A stretch of 64,000 bases of DNA from JAHOYW01 sp963664605 (GCA_963664605.1 OY761536.1:682001-746000), one strand, 5' to 3'; positions 44,726 through 54,723 are shown, counted from the first letter of the stretch. A program made the numbers and translations. Notes: a model not told the origin generated them from the letters alone.

Positions 44726-45352
44726 ATGACATCATTTAACCAGCAGGCCGCAGAATGGGACCTGAACCCAGAACGCCTTAAGCTTCAACGTGATATTGCA
44801 GAGAAAATCATAGAACGGATTTCTTTACAGGATAACTGGCGCGCATTAGAGTTTGGATGTGGAACAGGGCTTATGAGTTTCCTGCTGGCAGATAAGCTTG
44901 GCCTGATAGATTGCGTTGATACATCGGCGGGAATGATTAAGGAGTTAAATAAAAAACTGGCACTGCCGGATGCTCCGAAGAATATCAGCGCGCACTGTAA
45001 ATTACTTGAACAAAATACTTTCGGAGTTAATTCTTTCGATTTCCTGTTTACAATTCTTGCCTTGCATCATATTGAGGACGTGGGAAATATAATTAAACTT
45101 TTTGGCAAAATCATTAAACCGGGCGGACATATAGCTTTGGTGGATCTGGATAAAGAAGACGGTTCTTTTCATAAAGGAGCTGAAACCTGCATACCCCATA
45201 ACGGCTTTGACCGGAGTTACATTCAGGGCTTGCTGGAGGATGAAGGATTCGCATTGACTGTTGTGGAAACGGCTGCTTCCCGGGAACGGGAACAGGAAGA
45301 CGGTTCTGTTAAGTCATATCCACTATTTTTAATAAGCGCCAGAAAAAACTGA
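44726..45352 (+). CDS. Class I SAM-dependent methyltransferase
   Basis: 208-residue Rossmann-fold methyltransferase. Motif I is LEFGCGTGLMSFLL, followed by an acidic residue at the end of strand 2 (CVDTSAGMI), motif IV FDFLFTILALHHI and GGHIALVDLDKEDGSF. It starts 4 bases after clpA, so it is likely co-transcribed, but no functional link to proteolysis is evident. Its end is only 5 bases from that of the convergent histidine kinase gene with no terminator in between. The substrate cannot be predicted; small molecule is more likely than RNA given the UbiE-like pattern. Confidence 0.85.
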   Translation: MTSFNQQAAEWDLNPERLKLQRDIAEKIIERISLQDNWRALEFGCGTGLMSFLLADKLGLIDCVDTSAGMIKELNKKLALPDAPKNISAHCKLLEQNTFGVNSFDFLFTILALHHIEDVGNIIKLFGKIIKPGGHIALVDLDKEDGSFHKGAETCIPHNGFDRSYIQGLLEDEGFALTVVETAASREREQEDGSVKSYPLFLISARKN

Positions 45353-45357
45353 ACCGC

Positions 45358-48300
45358 TTAATCAAGACTGCGTGATATCTTTAATAATTCTATAAGCTTT
45401 TCATGCTTGTAAGGCTTACCTATAAAATCGTCAAATCCTGCCTCCCTGTAACGCTTAGCATCTTCTTCAAGCACATGAGCTGTTTGTGCAATGCATCTGA
45501 TTTCCTTATCAGGAAATTTATGTTTTAACCATTTCATACATTCAAAACCATTTTTATCGGGAAGGGATATATCGATAAGAGCAATATCCGGGATAAAATC
45601 TTTGCTGCATATCTCCTGCATTTCAGCATATGAGCCGGCAACCTTATATTTTGCTCCGGATCCCTGAAGGGTTTCCTGAAGATACAAAACAGAAATTTCA
45701 TCATCTTCAATGATCAGGATATTATATGATGTCTTTAAAGCGGGCATTTTTTTAGCTTTTTCCGGAGCCGGTATCTTGTTTTCAATAATTTTTGCGGGGA
45801 AAGCAAAGGACATTGTTGTTCCTTCGCCTAGTTTACTTTCAATATTGAGCCGGCTTTTCATGGTTTCAAGTACCTTTGAAACAATTGTCAGCCCCAAGCC
45901 TGTGCCGCCGTATTTTCTCGTCGATGACTGGTCAACCTGAGTGAATGGTTCCAGTATCCTGTCTTTCATCTCAGGGGCTATGCCGATTCCTGTATCTTTT
46001 ACTTCTATCTGCAAAGCTCCATCTCTGTAATCAGCTTTAATTGTGACGCTTCCCTCTTTTGTGAATTTTATTGCATTCCCGACTAGGTTAAACATAATTT
46101 GCTTGAGTTGCCGTTTCGCTCCGTTTACCAGTGAAGGTAAATTTTTATGCTCAAAGTTTAATGTTATGTTCTTTTCTTTGGCTTTAAAATCTAAAATATC
46201 TTTGCTTTCACTGATTAATTTTTCAGGTGGGAAGTCAACGAATAATACATCAATCTCTCCTGCATTGATACTGGCCAGTTCCAAGATATCATTTATCAGC
46301 TCTGTTACATTACGCCCGCAAGTTTTTACTATATCCAGATATTCAATAATTTTATCACGCTGCTCATAATTTTTACTTTGCCGCAATATGTCTTCAATGA
46401 TTCCTGAGAAGCCTATAAGTCCATTCAGAGGAGTTCTTATCTCGTGAGACATTGTAGCAAGAAACTCGGTTTTGGCTTTGTTGGCTATTTCAGCCTTCTT
46501 TCTTGCCGCATCTAATTTTTTTATACTTTCAAGACGGTCAAATGCGATACCGATACTTTGGCCTATTGATTCAAAAAGATGAACTAATTCAATGGTTAAT
46601 TTATTGGTATTATAAAAGTTAAGTTGAATTATTCCCATAGGAACATCATCTTTTAATATGGGAATCAACGCCATTGATTCATATCCATTCAAGCAGCATT
46701 TGTCATGTGAAAGCAAACAAAAGCTATCGACGTCTTTATATTTACTTATGTTATTTATCCAGAAGCTCCCTTTGCTGGTTACATTTGATGATTCCAATTC
46801 TTTAACTTTTTGTGATAGAATGGAACAGCATAAGCAGTCGAAAGTCAGATGTCCTTGGGCATCGCGATGAATCTTGCCATCCTTAACAGGCTTGCAGAGA
46901 TCCTCTGGAGAATTATATGTTTTTTCAGGAAGATCACATACCACATAGGGAAAGTTGTCATCTTGCTGAACCCTTATCCCTATAGCGTCAGCTCCCGAAA
47001 ACTCTTTGAACAAGTCAGCCAATTTATCAATGATTTTTTCATCTTTAAGCTTATGATTCAGCTCGGAAAGGATTTTGTTTAAAAACTCTCTCCTTTTTTC
47101 CATTTGTTTTTGTCTGGTTATATCATTAACAATAACCGCAAAATGATCTTTCCTCGGAGAAAATGCCCAAACGGCAAAGTCTTTGTCAAGTTCTTTTGAA
47201 TAGTTTTTATAATATATTGATTTTTCCGTTTTTGCGACTTCTCCATATTTTTCAATCCAGTATTCCTCCGTATTCGGCAATAACTCCTTTACGGTTTTAC
47301 CAATGGCATCTTTTGCGGACATTCCTGTCATCTTCTCAAAGGCTGGATTTAATTTCAAAAACCTGTAATCACATGGTTTGCCGTTTTTGTCATAAATCAT
47401 TTTGTGATACGCAAAACCAACAGTCATATTATCGAAAAGCATCCTGTAATCATGCTCACTCTGCTTCAGCTTTTCTCTGGTTTTAATCAAATCTGTGACA
47501 TCATAATCAACTCCAAGAACAGAAACCGGTTTGCCGTTTTTATCTTTGAAAAGTTTTCCTGAAGCTTTAATATTTCTTATATCACCATTCGCTTTAATTA
47601 CCCTGAACTCTCCGTCATAGTCCTTGTCGGCATTGATATCAAGCCAGAATTTTTTCTGAGCATATTCCGAGTCATTCGGATGCAGCATTTTTACCCATTC
47701 TTTATGGCAGTTTCTCGTATTTTTATCCTCTATACCGTAAAGGGAAAACATTGATGCATCCCATGTCAGCTTGCCAGTTATCAAATCAACCTCCCAAATA
47801 CCTATCTTCGATGTATTTACTGCCAGCTTGTATCGCCGGTGAAGGATGGCAAGTTCTTCATTTTGTTTTTCAATCTTAAGCTCAAGCTTCTTTCTCCTGG
47901 TTATTTCAACCCCGACACACAAAAGCTCTGTGATCTTTCCGTTTTCATCATAAGTCGGCTTGTTGCTCCAGGCTACCCAGAAACGACTACCGTCTTTTCG
48001 TATATTTTCATTTTCATTTTGAGTGTAGCGTTCAGGGTCGCTAATAATTGAATCAATCAAGTTTGATAGATCTGTATCCTTAGAATCTTTTTCAGGAATA
48101 ATTGTACCGATTACATTTTTACCAATTATTTCCTCTTCTTTAAAACCAAAAATATCCTGGCCAAATTTGTTAATAAAATTTAATATTCCTTTCGGGCTTA
48201 TCCGGATAATAATACAATAAGTGTTGTCCACCAGGTTCTGATAATCACTATGGCTTTTAACAAGGCTTTCTTCCAGGACTAATTCATGTTCTATGTTTTT

Positions 48301-48846
48301 AAGGAAATGAATGATGGCGAAAGATATAAAGGGGTAGGCAATAATTACTGGAATTCCAACTAGACGCATTGTTCTGAATATGTCGTTGGGAGGAAGCAGA
48401 AACATACATAGAAGCATTATTACATGAACCAGAAGTCCAAAAATATAAATATTTTTGTTATTCATGTTTAATGGTATTTTTTTTCTAAGGTAATAATAAA
48501 GCATTCCCATGGAGGCTGATGTAATGATAACCGTTACTCCCATAAGTGCTCCCGGCCCGCCGAGATATATGCGGTAACTCATGGCCAGAGAAGCTGCTAT
48601 CGCGGCAGTTATAGGGCCTCCGAATAGTCCTCCTATGCTAATAATAACCGAGCGTGTATCAAAAATCAGCCCTTCTGACAGTTTGACGGAGTATACCATA
48701 ACGCAAATACTGATAAAACCGAAAACAAATCCATTTAAAACTTGCCGGTAGCGCTTACTGTCAAAATATGCAAAAATCTTTGAGTAAGCAAAAAATAAGA
48801 CAATAAGTAAAGCGAAGTTTATAATAAAATCATTAAAGATTTTCAT
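45358..48846 (-). CDS. Hybrid sensor histidine kinase with 5TM-LYT, PAS, GAF and receiver domains
   Basis: 1162-residue membrane sensor. Residues ~1-195 form the 5TM-5TMR LytS/YhcK-like region (FDTRSVIISIGGLFGGP, SYRIYLGGPGALMG). Three PAS domains follow (~205-325, 340-455, 462-575), then a GAF domain (~590-775) with the Cys pattern FDCLCCSIL and CCLNGYESMALIPI known from PAS-GAF kinases. The HisKA domain has His801 in MSHEIRTPLNGLIGF, the ATPase domain shows NLVGNAIKFTKEG, DTGIGI and GGTGLGL, and the terminal receiver has phospho-acceptor Asp1092 in IALIDISLP. AGGAG precedes the ATG. No output regulator is adjacent; a signal passing through a phosphotransfer protein is inferred. Confidence 0.9.
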   Translation of the reverse strand: MKIFNDFIINFALLIVLFFAYSKIFAYFDSKRYRQVLNGFVFGFISICVMVYSVKLSEGLIFDTRSVIISIGGLFGGPITAAIAASLAMSYRIYLGGPGALMGVTVIITSASMGMLYYYLRKKIPLNMNNKNIYIFGLLVHVIMLLCMFLLPPNDIFRTMRLVGIPVIIAYPFISFAIIHFLKNIEHELVLEESLVKSHSDYQNLVDNTYCIIIRISPKGILNFINKFGQDIFGFKEEEIIGKNVIGTIIPEKDSKDTDLSNLIDSIISDPERYTQNENENIRKDGSRFWVAWSNKPTYDENGKITELLCVGVEITRRKKLELKIEKQNEELAILHRRYKLAVNTSKIGIWEVDLITGKLTWDASMFSLYGIEDKNTRNCHKEWVKMLHPNDSEYAQKKFWLDINADKDYDGEFRVIKANGDIRNIKASGKLFKDKNGKPVSVLGVDYDVTDLIKTREKLKQSEHDYRMLFDNMTVGFAYHKMIYDKNGKPCDYRFLKLNPAFEKMTGMSAKDAIGKTVKELLPNTEEYWIEKYGEVAKTEKSIYYKNYSKELDKDFAVWAFSPRKDHFAVIVNDITRQKQMEKRREFLNKILSELNHKLKDEKIIDKLADLFKEFSGADAIGIRVQQDDNFPYVVCDLPEKTYNSPEDLCKPVKDGKIHRDAQGHLTFDCLCCSILSQKVKELESSNVTSKGSFWINNISKYKDVDSFCLLSHDKCCLNGYESMALIPILKDDVPMGIIQLNFYNTNKLTIELVHLFESIGQSIGIAFDRLESIKKLDAARKKAEIANKAKTEFLATMSHEIRTPLNGLIGFSGIIEDILRQSKNYEQRDKIIEYLDIVKTCGRNVTELINDILELASINAGEIDVLFVDFPPEKLISESKDILDFKAKEKNITLNFEHKNLPSLVNGAKRQLKQIMFNLVGNAIKFTKEGSVTIKADYRDGALQIEVKDTGIGIAPEMKDRILEPFTQVDQSSTRKYGGTGLGLTIVSKVLETMKSRLNIESKLGEGTTMSFAFPAKIIENKIPAPEKAKKMPALKTSYNILIIEDDEISVLYLQETLQGSGAKYKVAGSYAEMQEICSKDFIPDIALIDISLPDKNGFECMKWLKHKFPDKEIRCIAQTAHVLEEDAKRYREAGFDDFIGKPYKHEKLIELLKISRSLD

Positions 48847-48980
48847 GTATAGCTCCTTTTATCCTTTACATGCAAAAACTTCATAATAATATATTAACTT
48901 AAATTAGCTAAAAAACAACTTAATTCTTTTTTATTATTTTTAACTCAGTTCAAAATAAGAGATAAACGCTAAAACAAGAC

Positions 48981-49010
48981 AAAAAAAACACCCGGCATTT
49001 TGCCGGGTGT
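48981..49010 (-). terminator. Rho-independent terminator ending the rpoBC-str-S10 cluster
   Basis: ACACCCGGCA and TGCCGGGTGT (48988-49010) form a perfect 10-bp stem with a 3-base loop; on the minus strand eight U residues follow. It is 30 bases after the rpsS stop. Confidence 0.92.
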
Positions 49011-49040
49011 AGATAAGGTATCGTTATAATGTCTGGTAAA

Positions 49041-49310
49041 TTACTTACCGCTTATAACACCATGGATTTTGAACATACGGGTAATAGCGAATTCACCAAG
49101 TTTGTGACCAACCATATTTTCAGTCACAAATACTGTAGCAAAAGATTTGCCATTATGTACGTTGAATGTATGCCCCACGAAATCCGGAATAATCATTGAA
49201 CGACGAGACCAAGTTTGAATAGGCTGCTTTCTACCGCCTGCATTCATTTTCTCGACCTTCTTGAGCAAATGTTCATCCACGAAGGGACCTTTTCTAACTG
49301 ATCTAGACAT
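49041..49310 (-). CDS. rpsS: 30S ribosomal protein S19
   Basis: 89-residue S19, which binds 16S rRNA in the head of the small subunit with S13. Signature SRSVRKGPFVDEHLLKKV at the start, TWSRRSMIIPDFVGHTF and GHKLGEFAITR are typical. Its ATG shares one base with the rplB stop (TAATG). It is the last gene before a strong terminator: rplV, rpsC, rplP and the rest of the usual S10 cluster do not follow. Confidence 0.97.
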   Translation of the reverse strand: MSRSVRKGPFVDEHLLKKVEKMNAGGRKQPIQTWSRRSMIIPDFVGHTFNVHNGKSFATVFVTENMVGHKLGEFAITRMFKIHGVISGK

Positions 49311-50134
49311 TATTTTTTCCTCCGTTCAAGAATGAATTGAGTTGAAGCCTTGCGTTTGCTGCGAGTTTTCTTACCTTTCGCCAACTGACCCCATGGAGAC
49401 TGAGGATGTCCGCCGCTGGCCTTACCTTCTCCACCACCCATTGGATGGTCGACAGGGTTCATTGCAACACCACGAACATGTGGACGTTTGCCTAAATAAC
49501 GTTTTCTTCCGGCTTTACCCAGTTTGATTTTAGAATGGTCCAAATTACCAACCTGACCAATTGTTGCACGGCATTCAATATTAATCAGACGGACTTCTCC
49601 GGAGGGAAGTCTTACTTGGGCATATTTCCCATCGCGGGCACGCAATACCGCAACTTGACCGGCAGAACGAACCAGTTTCGCGCCATGTCCGGGCTGCATT
49701 TCAATATTATGGATGTTCAAACCAGCCGGAATATCTTTCAAGCGTAAGCAGTTGCCGTTTTTAGGTTCCGCTTTCGGCCCGTTCATAACAGTAGCGCCGA
49801 CTTTTAAGCCGATAGGAGCCAGAATATAACGTTTTTCGCCATCAGCATATGTGAGTAATGCAATATTAGCTGTACGGTTTGGATCATATTCGATACTTGC
49901 GACTGTTGCAGGAATACCGTCTTTGTTGCGTTTGAAATCAATCGCGCGCAAACGGCGTTTATTGCCGCCGCCACGAAAACGTGTAGTGACACGTCCCAGG
50001 TTGTTTCGTCCACCAGTGGACTTTTTGCCTTTAGTCAAACTCTTCAGAGGAGCATCGACTGTAATTTCAGCAAAATCCGAAACAGTCATATTTCGTCTGC
50101 TCGGAGTTGTTGGATTATAACTTTTTATAGCCAT
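49310..50134 (-). CDS. rplB: 50S ribosomal protein L2
   Basis: 274-residue L2, needed for subunit association and the peptidyl transferase centre. The C-terminal region shows RGVAMNPVDHPMGGGEGK with the conserved histidine, followed by GGHPQSPWG; the N-terminal part has RNNLGRVTTRFRGGG. Length is standard. It lies between rplW and rpsS in the usual S10-cluster order. Confidence 0.98.
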   Translation of the reverse strand: MAIKSYNPTTPSRRNMTVSDFAEITVDAPLKSLTKGKKSTGGRNNLGRVTTRFRGGGNKRRLRAIDFKRNKDGIPATVASIEYDPNRTANIALLTYADGEKRYILAPIGLKVGATVMNGPKAEPKNGNCLRLKDIPAGLNIHNIEMQPGHGAKLVRSAGQVAVLRARDGKYAQVRLPSGEVRLINIECRATIGQVGNLDHSKIKLGKAGRKRYLGKRPHVRGVAMNPVDHPMGGGEGKASGGHPQSPWGQLAKGKKTRSKRKASTQFILERRKK

Positions 50135-50156
50135 ATTTTTACCTCAAGTTCCTCGA

Positions 50157-50438
50157 TTAAAACAGGTCAATGCTGCCTTCAGCAAGAGTTACAACAGCTT
50201 TTTTCCAATTTGCGCGGCGGCCGACTATTGCTGACCTTCCGGCGCGCTTGGGTTTGCCGTTATAGTTCATCACGTTGACAGACTTGACTTTTACATCGAA
50301 AAGCTCTTCAACAGCCTGTCCTATCTCAACTTTCCCTGCTTTGCGGTCAACTTTAAAAGCATATTTATCCTGACCGGCAAGATCATTGTTTTTTTCTGTA
50401 ATCAATGGGGAAATAATTATTTTATATGCATTCTTCAT
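50157..50438 (-). CDS. rplW: 50S ribosomal protein L23
   Basis: 93-residue L23, which lies at the peptide exit tunnel and docks SRP and trigger factor. IISPLITEKNNDL at the start and KYAFKVDRKAGKVEIGQAVE are typical, followed by VNVMNYNGKPKR. It lies between rplD and rplB, 11 bases after rplD. Confidence 0.96.
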   Translation of the reverse strand: MKNAYKIIISPLITEKNNDLAGQDKYAFKVDRKAGKVEIGQAVEELFDVKVKSVNVMNYNGKPKRAGRSAIVGRRANWKKAVVTLAEGSIDLF

Positions 50439-50449
50439 TATAGTTCTCC

Positions 50450-51076
50450 TTAACCCATTCTCTTGACAAGAATATCAAGTGAATCTTTGGCGATAATAAT
50501 TTTAGAGAAACGAAGAAGTTCATAAACATTAACGCTTGCCGCATTACGCAAAACAACGTTATCCATATTACCTGTAGCGCATATGATGCTTTCAGTATAT
50601 TCAGGAACAACAATTAAAGCGTTTTTAGCAACTTGCAAATCTTTCAAAAGAGCTTTTGCGCTTTTAGTTTTGCCGTCAGCGAACTCAATTTTATCGAGAG
50701 CGATTACGCTGCCTTCTTCAATCCGTTCGGAAAGTGCTCTTTTCAGAGCCAATTTGCGAACTTTCTTATTAATTTTCTTGGCATAACTACGTGGAGCCGG
50801 TCCAAAAGTGACACCACCGCCAGTCCAAATAGGATTACGTGTGCTGCCGGAACGGGCGCGGCCAAGGCCTTTCTGCCGGAACGGTTTTGCACCGCCGCCT
50901 CTGACTTCGCCACGGGTCTTTGTGCAGGCAGTGCCTGCGCGTTGTTCCGCCAGGAAACCAACGACACACTCATGAACAGCCTGAGAACCTTTTTCAAGTT
51001 CAAAGCAATTATCAGGAAGAGTGTACTCACCAACGACAGCAGCTTTGCTATCAACAATCTGTAAAACTTTTGACAT
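50450..51076 (-). CDS. rplD: 50S ribosomal protein L4
   Basis: 208-residue L4, which lines the exit tunnel; in enterobacteria it also represses the S10 operon. The extended loop is visible as GTACTKTRGEVRGGGAKPFR followed by QKGLGRARSGSTRNPIW, and the C-terminal nucleotide-like fold as ALIVVPEYTE with LRNAASVNVYELL. Length is standard. Confidence 0.97.
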   Translation of the reverse strand: MSKVLQIVDSKAAVVGEYTLPDNCFELEKGSQAVHECVVGFLAEQRAGTACTKTRGEVRGGGAKPFRQKGLGRARSGSTRNPIWTGGGVTFGPAPRSYAKKINKKVRKLALKRALSERIEEGSVIALDKIEFADGKTKSAKALLKDLQVAKNALIVVPEYTESIICATGNMDNVVLRNAASVNVYELLRFSKIIIAKDSLDILVKRMG

Positions 51077-51093
51077 TTTTCTACCCTTCAGGA

Positions 51094-51738
51094 TTATTTG
51101 CTGTTAGTCTTCTTAATAGCTGAACGGAGAAGAACAGTTCCGCCGACGGGGCCGGGAACAGCACCTTTGACGAAAAGTATATTTTCTTCAGCCATAACAC
51201 GAACGATACGGAGATTCTGGATAGTCTTGCGGACGTTACCCATTTGCCCCGGCATCTTTTTGCCTTTATCGACACGGCCTGGAAATTCACATTGTCCAAT
51301 AGAACCAGGTTTTCTTTTCCAGCCGCCGCCATGAGAATAACGGCCACCGCCAAAGTTATAGCGTTTTACTACACCCTGGAAACCACGTCCTTTAACAGTA
51401 CCAGTGACATCAAGGAATTCATTTGCGGCGAAAGTGTCAGCGCCGATAACGCTGCCAAGTTCCACCTCGGGATCTTTGTCTGTGCGGAATTCTCTTGAAA
51501 TTGCAGGAAGATCTGTTTTGAGATTGGCTTTCTTAAAATGTCCAAGCATAGCTTTGGAGACATTCTTAGCCTTTTTGCTCCCAAAACCCAACTGAATCGC
51601 TGAGTAACCATTGCGATCCTTGGTCATCACATCGACGACCGTGCAAGGTCCTGCCTGAATGACAGTTACGGGGGTTACTTTCCCTGAGTCATCAAAGACT
51701 TGGGACATCCCGAGCTTTTTACCGATTAAACCTTTCAT
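51094..51738 (-). CDS. rplC: 50S ribosomal protein L3
   Basis: 214-residue L3, an early assembly protein of the large subunit near the peptidyl transferase centre. MKGLIGKKLGMSQVFDDSGK is the standard beginning; the ATG at 51738 has AGGAG seven bases upstream and is therefore chosen over an upstream in-frame start at 51783. Family motif GFGSKKAKNVSKAMLGHFKK and the glutamine-containing loop GRVDKGKKMPGQMGN are present. Confidence 0.97.
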   Translation of the reverse strand: MKGLIGKKLGMSQVFDDSGKVTPVTVIQAGPCTVVDVMTKDRNGYSAIQLGFGSKKAKNVSKAMLGHFKKANLKTDLPAISREFRTDKDPEVELGSVIGADTFAANEFLDVTGTVKGRGFQGVVKRYNFGGGRYSHGGGWKRKPGSIGQCEFPGRVDKGKKMPGQMGNVRKTIQNLRIVRVMAEENILFVKGAVPGPVGGTVLLRSAIKKTNSK

Positions 51739-51802
51739 AATACTCTCCTTATAAAATACATACTCCCAATCGGTGTGGGGCATTGGTATTTACGGAATCT
51801 AC

Positions 51803-52126
51803 TTAGACTCCAATTTTAATAGAGATATCAACACCTGCCGGAAGATTAAGCTTTTTCAGCTCATCAACCGTTTTTACAGTTGGATCGATAATCTCTAAGA
51901 CACGTTTGTGAGTTCTGATTTCGAACTGTTCCATGGATTTCTTGTTGACATGCGGCGAACGGTTTACAGTAAAACGTTCAGTGCGTGTTGGCAGTGGAAT
52001 AGGTCCGACAATCATGGATCCGGTTCTTTTAGCAGTGCCAATAATATCGGATACAGACTTATCCAGGATACTATGTTCGAATGCTTGAAGCCGGATTCTG
52101 ATTTTTTGCTTTTTTGAGTTGCTCAT
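51803..52126 (-). CDS. rpsJ: 30S ribosomal protein S10 (NusE)
   Basis: 107-residue S10, also the NusE partner of NusB in antitermination; nusB is in the same window but in another operon. KIRIRLQAFEHSILDKSV, GPIPLPTRTERFTVNRSPHV and the final AGVDISIKI are family-typical. It directly follows fusA with no tuf gene between. Confidence 0.97.
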   Translation of the reverse strand: MSNSKKQKIRIRLQAFEHSILDKSVSDIIGTAKRTGSMIVGPIPLPTRTERFTVNRSPHVNKKSMEQFEIRTHKRVLEIIDPTVKTVDELKKLNLPAGVDISIKIGV

Positions 52127-52128
52127 AA

Positions 52129-54240
52129 TCAGTTCTTCTCCATTACTTTTTCTTGGATTGATTTTGGTACAGGATCAAAATGCGCCGGCTCCATAGAGTA
52201 CGACGCGCGACCGCGTGACAGAGAACGAATCGCTGTTGCGTAGCCGAATAATTCTGACAATGGAACATGTGCCAGAATACGAGTGAATAATTCTTGATAA
52301 TCAGAATCAACTTCAACTATATTACCACGTCGAGATGTAATATCGCCGATAAGATCGCCCATATTTTCATCAGGAGTTGTGATTTCAACTTTCATGATTG
52401 GTTCAAGTAAAACCATTCCAGCAGCTTTAGCAGCTTCTTTCAATGCCATTGAACCGGCAATTTTAAATGCCATTTCAGATGAGTCAACCGGATGATAGGA
52501 ACCATCAAGGATTTCTACATGGAAGTCAACAAGCGGATATCCTGCGAGGACTCCGGTTTTAGCAGCTTCAAGAATACCACTTTCAGTAGGTTTAATATAT
52601 TCTTTTGGAATTCTGCCGCCGACAACTTTATTTTCAATGGTAACACCATGTCCGCGGTCTTTCGGATAAATCTTCATAATAACATGACCGTACTGACCGC
52701 GTCCTCCGCTCTGACGAGCAAATTTTGTGTTAGCTTCAGCTTCTTTGAGGATAGTTTCACGGTATGCTACTTCAGGAGCCCCGGTGTTACATTCAACTTT
52801 AAATTCACGAACCAGACGATCCTGGATGATATCCAAATGAAGCTCACCCATTCCGGCAATAATTGTCTGTCCGGTTTCTTCATCACTGCGTACAGTAAAG
52901 GTCGGGTCTTCGTCGGATAATGCGCCGAGAGCCTTGTAGAGTTTATCCCGGTCGGCAGTAGTCTTAGGTTCAACCGCAATTGAGATAACCGGTTCAGGGA
53001 AACTCATCGATTCAAGTACAATCTGATCTTTTTCATCGCAGAGTGTATCACCGGTGGTTACGTTTTTAAGTCCTACGACAGCGGCAATATCGCCGCTGTA
53101 AATATTATCGCGTTCTTCACGGCTGTTCGCATGCATTTGCAGCAGGCGCCCGAAACGTTCGCGTTTACCGGTACGGGGATTATAAACAGCCATACCCTTG
53201 CTGGCGACTCCACTGTAAACACGCATAAAAGTGAGTTTACCGACAAAGGGGTCATTCATTATTTTGAATGCCAAGGCGGAGAAAGGCTGGCTGTCTCCAA
53301 CGTGGCGGGTCAAAGCTTCTTCTGTATCAGGATCACTACCTTGAATTTCCCAGACATCAAGCGGGGATGGCATGTAATCTATAACAATATCAAGTAAGGG
53401 CTGTACACCCTTGTTTTTAAAGGCGGTACCACAAGCAACAGGAACAATTTGCGCAGCTAAAGTTGCTTTACGTATGGTCTTTTTAATAAGTTCTTCATCC
53501 GGTTCCTGGTCTTCGAGGAAGAGTTCCATCACATCATCATCAACTTCCGCAAGACACTCAATCATATGATGGCGGGCTTCTACTGTTTTTTCCTTATATT
53601 CTTCAGGGATTTCCTCGACACGCATTGTCGCTCCCATTTCATCACCATCAAAATAAATTGCCTTCTGAGCAATAATATCAATTACACCGGCAAAATCAGC
53701 TTCTGCTCCAATCGGAACCTGTAATGGAACGGGAGTCGCGCCGAGCTTGAATCTGATATCATCAACTACAGCATAGAAATCAGCTCCGGTACGGTCCATT
53801 TTGTTGACCATCACAACAACCGGAACATTATATTTTTGAGCCTGGCGCCAAACAGTTTCACTTTGCGGCTGAACTTTTCCTACCGCACAGAAAACAGCTA
53901 CAGCTCCGTCAAGTACACGTAATGAACGTTCCACTTCGGCAGTAAAATCCACATGCCCGGGAGTATCAATAATATTAACGCGATGCTCTTTCCATGAACA
54001 AGTAGTTGCAGCACTGGTAATTGTGATACCACGTTCCTGCTCCTGCTCCATCCAGTCCATTGTCGCAGTACCTTCATGTACTTCGCCAATCTTATAACTG
54101 ACACCGCAATAATATAATATGCGCTCAGAAAGAGTTGTTTTGCCCGCATCGATATGAGCCATAATCCCGATATTTCTAACGTTCTTAAGGGCGACATGTC
54201 TGCCGGCTGCTTCTTTGTATTCTCTTTTAATATCCGCCAT
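52129..54240 (-). CDS. fusA: Elongation factor G
   Basis: 703-residue translational GTPase that drives translocation. G1 AHIDAGKTTLSERIL (near residue 27), the switch I region ERGITITSAATTCSW, G3 DTPGHVDFTAEVER and G4 VNKMDRTGADF are intact; domain IV shows SGGRGQYGHVIMKI, and domain V HVPLSELFGYATAIRSLSRG. Length is standard for EF-G1. It lies between rpsG and rpsJ. Confidence 0.98.
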   Translation of the reverse strand: MADIKREYKEAAGRHVALKNVRNIGIMAHIDAGKTTLSERILYYCGVSYKIGEVHEGTATMDWMEQEQERGITITSAATTCSWKEHRVNIIDTPGHVDFTAEVERSLRVLDGAVAVFCAVGKVQPQSETVWRQAQKYNVPVVVMVNKMDRTGADFYAVVDDIRFKLGATPVPLQVPIGAEADFAGVIDIIAQKAIYFDGDEMGATMRVEEIPEEYKEKTVEARHHMIECLAEVDDDVMELFLEDQEPDEELIKKTIRKATLAAQIVPVACGTAFKNKGVQPLLDIVIDYMPSPLDVWEIQGSDPDTEEALTRHVGDSQPFSALAFKIMNDPFVGKLTFMRVYSGVASKGMAVYNPRTGKRERFGRLLQMHANSREERDNIYSGDIAAVVGLKNVTTGDTLCDEKDQIVLESMSFPEPVISIAVEPKTTADRDKLYKALGALSDEDPTFTVRSDEETGQTIIAGMGELHLDIIQDRLVREFKVECNTGAPEVAYRETILKEAEANTKFARQSGGRGQYGHVIMKIYPKDRGHGVTIENKVVGGRIPKEYIKPTESGILEAAKTGVLAGYPLVDFHVEILDGSYHPVDSSEMAFKIAGSMALKEAAKAAGMVLLEPIMKVEITTPDENMGDLIGDITSRRGNIVEVDSDYQELFTRILAHVPLSELFGYATAIRSLSRGRASYSMEPAHFDPVPKSIQEKVMEKN

Positions 54241-54252
54241 GCTCGTTTCTAC

Positions 54253-54723
54253 CTACCACCTGTAATGGGCAAATGCTTTATTTGCTTGTGCCATTTTAAA
54301 GGTTTCTTCACGCTTTTTAACGGAAGCACCAGTGTTTTCAAAGGCGTCAAGCAATTCACTGGCCAAGGCCTCCATCATCGCTTTACCCTTTTTTGCTTTC
54401 GAATAACCAACAATCCAGCGTAATGCCAAAGCCACCTGGCGTTCAGCGTTAACTTCGATTGGAACCTGATAAGTAGCTCCGCCGACACGACGGCTTTTTA
54501 CTTCAAGTTTTGGTTTTACATTTTCAAGAGCCTGCAAAAACACTTCTAAAGGCTCCATGCCGTTTTTCTTTTTTTGAATCACGTCAAACGCACCATAGAC
54601 GATAGCTTGAGCAGTGGATTTCTTTCCACGGCACATAATAGTATTAATCAACCGGGAAACCAGTTCACTATTATACTTCACGTCAGGTGTTAATTGGCGC
54701 TTTTCCGGTCTGCGTCTTCTCAT
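54253..54723 (-). CDS. rpsG: 30S ribosomal protein S7
   Basis: 156-residue S7, which nucleates the head of the small subunit and contacts E-site tRNA. RRRRPEKRQLTPDVKYNSEL, then LINTIMCRGKKSTAQAIVYG and the beta hairpin RRVGGATYQVPIEV, ending KREETFKMAQANKAFAHYRW, fit the family. In enterobacteria S7 is the translational repressor of the str operon; a hairpin lies in the leader between rpsL and this gene. Confidence 0.98.
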   Translation of the reverse strand: MRRRRPEKRQLTPDVKYNSELVSRLINTIMCRGKKSTAQAIVYGAFDVIQKKKNGMEPLEVFLQALENVKPKLEVKSRRVGGATYQVPIEVNAERQVALALRWIVGYSKAKKGKAMMEALASELLDAFENTGASVKKREETFKMAQANKAFAHYRW

